A stretch of 64,000 nt of DNA, from assembly GCA_019695115.1 (NCBI GenBank), contig JAIBAP010000003.1:62001-126000 (forward strand), given 5' to 3'. The DNA comes from Caldilineales bacterium. GTDB taxonomy: Bacteria; Chloroflexota; Anaerolineae; J102. Of the stretch, positions 52,831-60,201 are shown piece after piece; position 1 is the stretch's first letter, and every line of letters starts with the position of its first letter. Below the pieces are notes generated by a model, which saw only the letters and a program-made list of their open reading frames with translations, had not been told where the DNA came from and ran no database searches. The position numbers and the translations under genes are program-made.

Positions 52831-55800
52831 TCAGGGAATGTAGACGACCGTGAGCGTGGCCGGCTGGGCCTGATAGCTTTCCAGGCTATCCATGTTCACA
52901 CGGCCGGCGGGGCCGCTGGTTTGGATGGCCAGGTAGCCCCGGCCGTCCCCCGGGTAGCCCCGGCCGTCCCCCGGGTAGCCCCGGCCGTCCCCCGCAGCCC
53001 AGGCCGCGACCTGCGACCGGGCATCGACCACAACCGTGGCCGGCGTGCTGGGCACGGCCAGGGCGGCGCCGGGGTTGTAGAAGCTCAGGGCTCCGGCGAG
53101 CACGTCGGCGCCGGTGACTGTGAGCGGGTCGAAGGCGCTGACGTTGGCCACCTGCACGGTCTTGCCCAGGGCGCCGCTCTTGTTCTCGACCCTGTGCAGG
53201 GTCAACTGGGCCGAGAGCAGCTGCACGCCGGCGGGCAGCTGGCTGCGGTCGAAGGCGAGGAGGATGTTGTCCAGCCCGGTGGTGCGGGAGGTGAGGATGG
53301 CGGCGGTGTTGTAGTTCACCAGGGGGGCGCCGGTGTTGACCCAGGTATCGGCCAGCAGCGGCAGGGTGATGGCGGCCGTCTCGACCACGGGCAGGGTGTT
53401 GGAACTGAAGGTTCCCTGCGGGGTGATCAGGCGGTGCTGCACGGCCCCGGCGCGGGCGCTGACCTCGACCTGGAAGCTGAAGGAGGCCGTCTGCTGATCG
53501 GCGATCTCCCCGGCCCAGGCCACGGCCACGACGCCAGGATGGGTCGCCTGCGCGGCCAGATCGTAGCCCATGGCGGCCAGTTGCCCGGCCGTGAGCGGGA
53601 AGGCGCCGTTGCTGGCGCTGCCGGCCACGTATTGCACCTCTGTATCCAGCGGCACGAGCAAGAAAGCGTCGTAGGCGGCGCCAGAGTAGTTGGTGGCTGC
53701 GGCCGCGACTGTGATCGTAGAGCCGGTGACCAGCGGGTCGGCGTCGGTGTGCTGGCTGATGCTGCCCAGCCAGGCCGGAATGGCGAGTTCTTCTTCCAGG
53801 CGCACCTGGTCGAGCCTGAACATGCCGGCGGCGCCATCGGGCAGGTCGAAGCCGTAGCCATGCACGGCGGTGAGGTCGAGGCCGTCATCGGGCGCGCCAG
53901 CGGGCTGCGCGGCGCTGCGATGGAAGAAAGCGAAGGGGAGTTCCACTTTCTGCCAGCCGGCCACATCATCCACGAAACTGGCCTGGAAACGCTCGGCCGT
54001 GTCCGCGGCCTGGTAGACGCGTACGTAATCGACCGCCAGGTTCTGCGGGAAGGTCATCCCCTCGGCGATGGGGCCGCCGAAGTTGCCGCCGATGGCCAGG
54101 TTGAGGATGAGATAGAAGGGATGGTTGTAGACCCACTCGTGCGGGGCCACGTCGGCGGGGGTGGCGTTGTGATAATTGACGCCATCGACGAACCAGTGGA
54201 TCTCGTCCGGCCCCCACTCCACGGCGAAGGTGTGGTAGTTGCCGGCCACGCCGCCGGGGAGGTTGAGCGTGGCGCCGAAGCCGGAGCCGCCGGAATAGCC
54301 CGGCCCGTGGATGGTGCCGAACACGTCGTTCGGGAACTTGCTGACGTATTCCATGATGTCGATCTCGCCCGATTGCGGCCAGCCGACTTCGTCGATATTC
54401 GTGCCCAGCATCCAGAAGGCGGGCCAGAGGCCGGCGGGGCCGGGCGGAACCAGGGCGCGGGCCTCGATGCGGCCATATTCGAATTCGTTCTTCTGGGCCG
54501 AGATCAGGCGGGCGGAGGTGTAGTCGCAGGGGCCGTACCAGCATTGGCGGGCGTCGCCATCGGCGGTCTCTTGCAGCGAGAGGATGAGGTTGCCGGCGCC
54601 ATCGTTGCTGGCGTTAGCCGGGTCGTCGCTGTAGAACTGGAATTCGCCGTTGCCCCAGCCGGGGATGCCGTACATGGTGCCATCGCCGATCTGGTGCGTC
54701 CACTTGTTCGGGTTGGGTGGCGTCCCCGCTGGCCCGTCGAATTCGTCGCTCCAGACCATGACCCAATCGGTGGCGGGCGTCTCGCCAGTGCTGGCGGCGA
54801 CGTTGTCCTGCAGTTCCACCGTGACCCGCTCGCCGTTGCCGGCGCCGTAGTACCAGAAGCTGAGACCGTCGTGGGCGCTCCAGTCCTGCGGCTGGGTGAA
54901 GGTGCGGGCGAAGCTGGCCGGCGCGGCGGTGGTATCGAACTCGCCGCTGAGCACGCCTTCATAGGCGTCCTGGCCGGGCCGGGCGGCGGCATCCCCAGCC
55001 ATCAACTCGCTGGCGGCCAGCGTCACATCGCCGGCGGCGGTGAAGGGCTGCCAGCCCTCGAAATCATCGATTAGGGTGGGGTCGACGGGGTCGTTGTCCT
55101 CGATTGTTACCAGCGCCCGGATCGAGAAGCCCAGGTCGGCGCCGGCAGGGTTGCGGAGGTTGAGCATGAGAGCGCGGTCGCCATCGTGCTTGCTGTTGTC
55201 GAAGCTGGCGACGCTGAAGCTGGCCTCGCTCTCGCCCGGCGCGAAGGTCAGTGTGCCGCTCACGGGCGTGAAGTCGCGACCGGGCCGGGCCGTGCTCTCG
55301 GCGGAAACGTAATCGACGCTGACGGTCTCGGTGGCGGCCCTGCTCAGGGCCACGGTCACATCCACGCTGGCGCCCTCGACCACGCTGTAGCTAATGGCCC
55401 CGAATTCGATTTCCAGCGGCGTGTCGCCGTCGCCGACCTTGCCGTAGAGGGTGACGTCATCGACGAAGTAGCTCTGGCTGCCCATATCCACCGCGCCAAA
55501 GCCGCCGATGGCGTAGCCCCAGACCTCATCCAGGGTCAGGCCGTCGTTGGGGGCGCCGTTGCCGATCTCTTTGCGGTGGAACTCGGAGAAGGGGATGGTG
55601 AAGAACTTCCAGCCCGTGAAGGTGTCGGGGATGTCCACCGACCAGCGTTCGGCGTCGTCGCGGGTGGAGCCAGGGTTGCGGTTCTCGGCGATGTCGACGA
55701 AGAGGACGCCGCCGGTGTTGTTGCCGTACAGCCAGAAGCAGATGCCTTCATAGCTCGACCAGTCTTGCGCCACCCAGGTATCGGCGGCCTCGTTGCTGAA

Positions 55801-58107
55801 GGCGTGGGTGGTGCCCGCCCACTGGCCGGAGCCGATGGTCAGGTCGAGTTGCAGCACAGTGTTGGGGTCGCTTGCGCCGGGCACGACGGCAGGCGGGGCC
55901 GTGGTCACGGTCACGGCCGCCGAGGCGGCAGGGTGATTCCAGGTCACAAAGCCGACGCCGTTGCCATCCGCATCTGTGCCCGCGGGCAGTTCGGCCAACT
56001 CGAAATCATCGACGACAGTGGTGCGCACGAGCAGGCCGACGTTGTCGACGAAGTAGCTCTGGCTGCCCATATCGACCGCGCCAAAGCCGCCGATGGCGTA
56101 GCCCCAGACCTCGTCCAGGGTCAGGCCGTCGTTGGGCGCGCCGTTGCCGATCTCTTTGCGGTGGAACTCGGAGAAGGGGATGGTGAAGAACTGCCAGCCG
56201 CTGAACGTGTCGGGGATGTCCACCGACCAGCGTTCGGCGTCGTCGCGGGTGGAGCCGGGGTTGCGGTTTTCGGAGATATCGACGAAGAGCACGCCGCCGG
56301 TGTTGTTGCCGTAAAGCCAGAGGCTGAGGCCCTCGTAGCTCGACCAGTCCTGCGCCACCCAGGTATCGGCGGCCTCGTTGCTGAAGGCGTGGGTGGTGCC
56401 CGCCCACTGGCCGGGGCCGATGGCCAGGTCGAGTTGCAGCACGGTGTTGGGGTCGGGCAAGCCGGGCACGGCGGCAGGCGGGGCAGTGGTCACGGTCACG
56501 GCCGCGGAGGCGGCGGGGTGATTCCAGGTGACGAAGCCGACGCCGTTGCCGTCCGCATCCGCGCCCGCGGGCAGTTCGGCCAGCTCGAAGTCATCGATCA
56601 GGACCGACTTGCCGGAGAGGATGGGGGCGTCGTTGTCGGCGATGGTGAGCGTGGCCTCGCTGCGAGCGCCCAGGCTGGCTCCGTTCGGATTGGCCAGGGT
56701 GACGACCACGGTCTCGTCCTCCTCCTCGCTGGCGTCGTCGATGGCGGCGAGGACAAGGGTCTGCTCGGTGACGCCGGGCGGGAAGGTGAGGGTGGAAACC
56801 GGCGGGGTGGTGAAGTCATCGCCGGCGGTGGCCGTGCCGCCCGTGACTGCGAAATCAACCGTCACGGTGGTGGCGCTGGCGGCGCTGAGGGCGACAACCA
56901 GGCTGGCCTCGCCGCCTTCCTCGACCGCGTAGTCGCGTTGGGCGAAGCCGACGGTGAGGGCCGGTTGGCCGTCACCGAAGAGGGCGACATGGTCGAGATA
57001 GGTGGTGCGCTGGCCGCCGGGCAGGGCCAGGGCGTAGGCTTGCACCTCGGTGAGGGTGAGGCCGTCATCAGGCGCGCCGCCGGGTTGGTAGGCATAGTCG
57101 CGGAAAAAGGCCGCCCAGGGAAGGCTGAGGAAGCGCCAGCCGGCGAAGTTGTCCACGAATTCGTAGGCGAAGCGCTCGGCGGAGTCGCCGGGCACAGCCG
57201 GATTGGGGTTGTCGCTGAGGATGAGGCGATACGTGCCGCCGCTGTTGCCGCCTCTGAACCAGAAGCCCAGGCCGTTGTAGCCGCTCCAATCCTGGCCGCC
57301 GAGGTTGTTGCCGGCGCCCGCGCCCCAGCCGGCGGAGTTGTAGGCGATCTCCAGCACGTTGTTGGGTTTCAGGCCGGGCACGGTGTCGGTGGGCACGATG
57401 GTGGTGTTGACGAAGGTTCCGCTGCCGTAGTCGCCGTATTGGAACCAGGTGGGGGGCAGTTCCTGTTCGAAATCGTTCACCGCCTGGAATGTGACCAGGC
57501 GCACCTCGTCGAGGGCGATGGTGGCGGCGCCGTTGGGTAGGGCCAGGGCGTAGGCCTGCACCTCGGTGAGGGTGAGGCCGTCGTCGGGGGCGCCGCCGGG
57601 CTGGTAGGCCCAGTCGCGCACAAACGCACCCCAGGGGATGAGGATGTGCCGCCAGCCAGCGCTGTTGTCGGCAAATTCGTGGACGAAGCGCTCGGCCGAG
57701 TCGCCGGGCACGGCGGGGTTGGGGTTGTCGCTGAGGATGAGGCGGAAGGTGCCGCCGCTGGCCGCGCCGCGGAACCAGAAGCTGAAGCCGTCATACTGGC
57801 TCCAATCCTGGCCGCCGAGGTTGTTGCCCGTGCCCGCGCCCCAGCCGGCGGAGTTGTAGGCAATCTCCAGCACGTGGTTGGGATTCAGGCCGGGCACGGT
57901 GTCGGTGGCGACGATGGTGGGGTTGATAAAGGTTCCGCTGCCGTAGTCGCCGTATTGGAACCAGGTGGCGGGCAGGCCGCTCTCGAAATCATCGAGGACG
58001 GGGGGATCGCCGGCAGGCTGGGCGAGGGCGAGCGGGCCGGCCAGGGCCAGCAGCAGGAACAGGCCGAACAACAAGGAAAGGAAGAGGAGGCGATGGCGCT
58101 GAGGCAT
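52831..58107 (-). CDS. secreted multi-module GH16 beta-glucanase with glucan-binding repeats
   Basis: Predicted 1758-residue secreted protein with a signal peptide (cleavage near ALAQPAG, about residue 30). Modules in order: two similar CBM11/CIA30-like jelly rolls (about 35-205, 209-380), Calx-beta (383-492), two nearly identical jelly rolls (503-690, 698-888), Calx-beta (897-1006), and a fifth jelly roll (1010-1438) interrupted at about 1115-1366 by a GH16 catalytic domain with GEIDIMEYV (Glu1248 nucleophile, Glu1253 acid/base) and LWPAFWMLG. Then come a beta-rich linker domain and a DNRLRE-like domain (about 1565-1758) containing three GDGRGYP-type repeats. GH16 members of this type cut beta-1,3- or mixed-linkage glucans such as laminarin. 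ATG 58107 is set by the signal peptide. No sortase or other cell-wall anchor is seen. Confidence 0.92.
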   Translation of the reverse strand: MPQRHRLLFLSLLFGLFLLLALAGPLALAQPAGDPPVLDDFESGLPATWFQYGDYGSGTFINPTIVATDTVPGLNPNHVLEIAYNSAGWGAGTGNNLGGQDWSQYDGFSFWFRGAASGGTFRLILSDNPNPAVPGDSAERFVHEFADNSAGWRHILIPWGAFVRDWAYQPGGAPDDGLTLTEVQAYALALPNGAATIALDEVRLVTFQAVNDFEQELPPTWFQYGDYGSGTFVNTTIVPTDTVPGLKPNNVLEIAYNSAGWGAGAGNNLGGQDWSGYNGLGFWFRGGNSGGTYRLILSDNPNPAVPGDSAERFAYEFVDNFAGWRFLSLPWAAFFRDYAYQPGGAPDDGLTLTEVQAYALALPGGQRTTYLDHVALFGDGQPALTVGFAQRDYAVEEGGEASLVVALSAASATTVTVDFAVTGGTATAGDDFTTPPVSTLTFPPGVTEQTLVLAAIDDASEEEDETVVVTLANPNGASLGARSEATLTIADNDAPILSGKSVLIDDFELAELPAGADADGNGVGFVTWNHPAASAAVTVTTAPPAAVPGLPDPNTVLQLDLAIGPGQWAGTTHAFSNEAADTWVAQDWSSYEGLSLWLYGNNTGGVLFVDISENRNPGSTRDDAERWSVDIPDTFSGWQFFTIPFSEFHRKEIGNGAPNDGLTLDEVWGYAIGGFGAVDMGSQSYFVDNVGLLVRTTVVDDFELAELPAGTDADGNGVGFVTWNHPAASAAVTVTTAPPAVVPGASDPNTVLQLDLTIGSGQWAGTTHAFSNEAADTWVAQDWSSYEGICFWLYGNNTGGVLFVDIAENRNPGSTRDDAERWSVDIPDTFTGWKFFTIPFSEFHRKEIGNGAPNDGLTLDEVWGYAIGGFGAVDMGSQSYFVDDVTLYGKVGDGDTPLEIEFGAISYSVVEGASVDVTVALSRAATETVSVDYVSAESTARPGRDFTPVSGTLTFAPGESEASFSVASFDNSKHDGDRALMLNLRNPAGADLGFSIRALVTIEDNDPVDPTLIDDFEGWQPFTAAGDVTLAASELMAGDAAARPGQDAYEGVLSGEFDTTAAPASFARTFTQPQDWSAHDGLSFWYYGAGNGERVTVELQDNVAASTGETPATDWVMVWSDEFDGPAGTPPNPNKWTHQIGDGTMYGIPGWGNGEFQFYSDDPANASNDGAGNLILSLQETADGDARQCWYGPCDYTSARLISAQKNEFEYGRIEARALVPPGPAGLWPAFWMLGTNIDEVGWPQSGEIDIMEYVSKFPNDVFGTIHGPGYSGGSGFGATLNLPGGVAGNYHTFAVEWGPDEIHWFVDGVNYHNATPADVAPHEWVYNHPFYLILNLAIGGNFGGPIAEGMTFPQNLAVDYVRVYQAADTAERFQASFVDDVAGWQKVELPFAFFHRSAAQPAGAPDDGLDLTAVHGYGFDLPDGAAGMFRLDQVRLEEELAIPAWLGSISQHTDADPLVTGSTITVAAAATNYSGAAYDAFLLVPLDTEVQYVAGSASNGAFPLTAGQLAAMGYDLAAQATHPGVVAVAWAGEIADQQTASFSFQVEVSARAGAVQHRLITPQGTFSSNTLPVVETAAITLPLLADTWVNTGAPLVNYNTAAILTSRTTGLDNILLAFDRSQLPAGVQLLSAQLTLHRVENKSGALGKTVQVANVSAFDPLTVTGADVLAGALSFYNPGAALAVPSTPATVVVDARSQVAAWAAGDGRGYPGDGRGYPGDGRGYLAIQTSGPAGRVNMDSLESYQAQPATLTVVYIP
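52934..52996. repeat. 21-bp coding tandem repeat (3 copies) in the GH16 gene
   Basis: Three in-frame copies of a 21-bp unit encode GDGRGYP, GDGRGYP and GDGRGYL inside the C-terminal DNRLRE-like domain. The first two are identical at DNA level, indicating recent slippage or duplication. Confidence 0.9.
55444..56601. repeat. near-identical duplicated module (about 0.57 kb x2) in the GH16 gene
   Basis: The DNA for residues 503-690 (56601-56038) and 698-888 (56016-55444) is almost identical, including long shared blocks such as the TWNHPAASAAVTVTTAPPA and EFHRKEIGNGAPNDGLTLDE codons. This is a recent internal tandem duplication. Confidence 0.9.
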
Positions 58108-58189
58108 GGGTGAAAATCCTTGAGTGATGGGGGATGGTGGAAACAAGTCGGATGGAAGTCGGCGGCGCCAATAGAGGCACGGCGCGCGG

Positions 58190-59149
58190 CTACGCCGGTT
58201 CGGTCGCATCGATCTGTTGCATGAACGCTTTGGGCCGGCGATTTTCATCGTACAGGCCCCAATGCTTTTCAGGTTCCAGGGCGTCGGGGGAGCCTTTCCA
58301 GGGTTCATCGAAGGCTTCGAAGATGAAGGTCAAGATCCTGTCTGCCTGCGTCCACTGCCTGAGTTGCTGAAGGTAACTGGTTTGTAGCGCCTCGGAGGCG
58401 TTCGTGGGGTCGATGCCGCGCCCATTGGAGGCCGTGGGCCACCCTGCTTCGGTGATGATCACAGGCTGGTCGGGATAGCGCCTGGCAACCGCGTCGTAAT
58501 TGGCCTTGCTATAGTCGAGCGCCTCGGCAATCGTGCGATACTCCCACACGGGATAGGTGTGCACCGAGATGAAATCCAATTCCGCCGCCAGCGGGCCGAG
58601 CTTGGTGATCCAGGGGACATAGTTGTCGCAAAATGTCACCGGCTGCCCGACGGCAGCCTTGATCCGGCGAACATAGCCGATCAGGCTGTCCACCGAGACC
58701 AGGTGATCGCTCCATTCCACCGCCGCTTCATTGCCGGCGGAGACCGAAAAGACACTATCGGGATAGCGCCTGGCCAGATCGATGAGCCGGTCGACTTGTC
58801 TGCTGTTTGCCCGGCGATTGGCGCGCAACGTGCGCGGGCTGAAGTCTGCTCCCCACGGGCAATTGGGGTTGCTCATTTCCGCCGCCATGTCCACCCCCAA
58901 CATGACCCGCATGGCCAGGCCTTCGTCCTGGATGACTTGCAGCGTTTTCTCGGCGTGCTCGCTGCAATCATACAAGCGGATCAAGGACCAGTTTTTGGCC
59001 AATAGCAGCAGATCTTGTCTGATTTCTTCATAACTTGGATAGATGGCCTGGCGAGGGTCCTGGCCATCACGATAGCCGGAATAGCAGATCGCCCAACCAT
59101 CGGAGATAATTGCCGAAATTGGTGTCTTTTCTGCCAACGAACTAGACAT
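58190..59149 (-). CDS. GH17-like glucanase/transglycosidase (second copy)
   Basis: Predicted 319-residue (beta/alpha)8-barrel enzyme of GH17 type. The acid/base is in VSAGNEAAVEW (Glu141) and the nucleophile in VIITEAGWPTASNGRG (Glu234). LIRLYDCSEHAEKTLQVIQ and FISVHTYPVWE are typical GH17 strands, and the EAFDEPWKG ending fits. GH17 enzymes cleave or rearrange beta-1,3-glucans. No signal peptide is seen, so it is probably cytosolic. ATG 59149 overlaps the preceding GH17 gene by 8 bases, implying coupling. It is clearly diverged from its neighbour, so the pair may have different products. Confidence 0.88.
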   Translation of the reverse strand: MSSSLAEKTPISAIISDGWAICYSGYRDGQDPRQAIYPSYEEIRQDLLLLAKNWSLIRLYDCSEHAEKTLQVIQDEGLAMRVMLGVDMAAEMSNPNCPWGADFSPRTLRANRRANSRQVDRLIDLARRYPDSVFSVSAGNEAAVEWSDHLVSVDSLIGYVRRIKAAVGQPVTFCDNYVPWITKLGPLAAELDFISVHTYPVWEYRTIAEALDYSKANYDAVARRYPDQPVIITEAGWPTASNGRGIDPTNASEALQTSYLQQLRQWTQADRILTFIFEAFDEPWKGSPDALEPEKHWGLYDENRRPKAFMQQIDATEPA

Positions 59150-60065
59150 ATTTCAATCTGCCCTCCGCATCCATAAGCCCCCAATAGGCCCCTACATCGC
59201 CTTCATCAGCTGTTTTCCAGTTTTCGTCGAAAGCCGAGAAATAGAACATCTCGATGCCCTGCTCCTCGGCCCATTGATAGGCGTTGATGAAATAGCGAAG
59301 GGCGCTTTCGTAAGAAGGCGTTGCCTCGCGCTGGCCCGATCCGAGATTGGGCCAGCCTGTCTCGCTGATGACCACCTTTTTGCCTTTGGCCGCCCCGACC
59401 GCCTGCCGATACATCTCCTTCATGTAGACCAGGGCGTGCGCGGCGGGATAGCCCTCCCAGAAGGGATAGCAGTTGGCAAAAATCACATCGCAGGCAGCGC
59501 TGACGCGTGGGTGATCCACGAATAGAAAATACGCGTCCACATATCCCACCGGCACGCCCGGCGCCCCGGCTTTGGCCCGCGCGATGGCGTCGATCAGTTC
59601 ATCTTCTGGCAGCTCATCCCGCAGCAAGACTTCATTGCCGATGGCCAGCAGGTTGGCGTGTCCTGCCCTGGCAACAGCGATGGCGTTCTGTATTTCCTGT
59701 TCATTCTGGTCGCGGTCTTCTCCCAACCATGCCCCCACCAGCGTCTTCAGCCCATACGCCGTGGCCAGGCGGGGGATCAACTCATTGCCTTTGGTGCAGG
59801 AGAAGATACGGATCCAGTGGACATAGGGCTGGACAAGGCGGAGGCGTGCGCTGATCTGCGCCTCGTCGATGTGCGCGCCAGGCCCTTGTCCTTCCACGTA
59901 GGGACTGAAGCAGAGGCCATGGATTTTGCGTTCCAGGATGTCGCCCACCAGGGCTTTCAGTTCGGCGATGGAATGACTGGCGACGTCGATCCCCGCCAAC
60001 GATCGATAGGGATAGGCTCTTCTGGTCACTTCGCTTTCAACTCCGTTCTTTCTGCTGGGACCCAT
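59142..60065 (-). CDS. GH17-like glucanase/transglycosidase (first copy)
   Basis: Predicted 307-residue GH17-type barrel. The acid/base is in LAIGNEVLLRDELPEDELI (Glu145) and the nucleophile in VVISETGWPNLGSGQ (Glu235). GLCFSPYVEGQGPGA near the N-terminus and YFSAFDENWKTADEGDVGAYWGL at the C-terminus are characteristic of bacterial GH17. No signal peptide is evident. The start is uncertain: ATG 60065, GTG 60068, or a GTG about 12 codons further in (before TRRAYPYRS, with GGAG upstream). It follows a long palindrome after the phosphorylase gene. Confidence 0.9.
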   Translation of the reverse strand: MGPSRKNGVESEVTRRAYPYRSLAGIDVASHSIAELKALVGDILERKIHGLCFSPYVEGQGPGAHIDEAQISARLRLVQPYVHWIRIFSCTKGNELIPRLATAYGLKTLVGAWLGEDRDQNEQEIQNAIAVARAGHANLLAIGNEVLLRDELPEDELIDAIARAKAGAPGVPVGYVDAYFLFVDHPRVSAACDVIFANCYPFWEGYPAAHALVYMKEMYRQAVGAAKGKKVVISETGWPNLGSGQREATPSYESALRYFINAYQWAEEQGIEMFYFSAFDENWKTADEGDVGAYWGLMDAEGRLKYV

Positions 60066-60090
60066 CACCGGCAGGCATGGTTCTTGCGCC

Positions 60091-60201
60091 GTAACTGCTC
60101 AGCCTGTCTGGATTGTTGCCACGAATTGCACGAATTTGACGAATTTTGCTTATGATCATTCGTGTAATTCGTGTAATTCGTGGCAGAGGCTGAGTAGTTA
60201 C
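60091..60201. repeat. 111-base nested palindrome between phosphorylase and GH17 genes
   Basis: Outer arms GTAACTGCTCAGCCT (60091-60105) and AGGCTGAGTAGTTAC (60187-60201) match at 14 of 15 positions. Inner arms beginning TGCCACGAATT (60117) and ending AATTCGTGGCA (60185) extend the pairing with 9-bp periodic CGAATT repeats. The phosphorylase stop codon (60198-60200) lies inside the right outer arm. Confidence 0.9.

Noticed and set aside
52756-57540. Long plus-strand frames (772 and 784 codons) opposite the GH16 gene
   Set aside because: They repeat wherever the GH16 binding modules repeat, which shows that they are antisense reflections of those modules.
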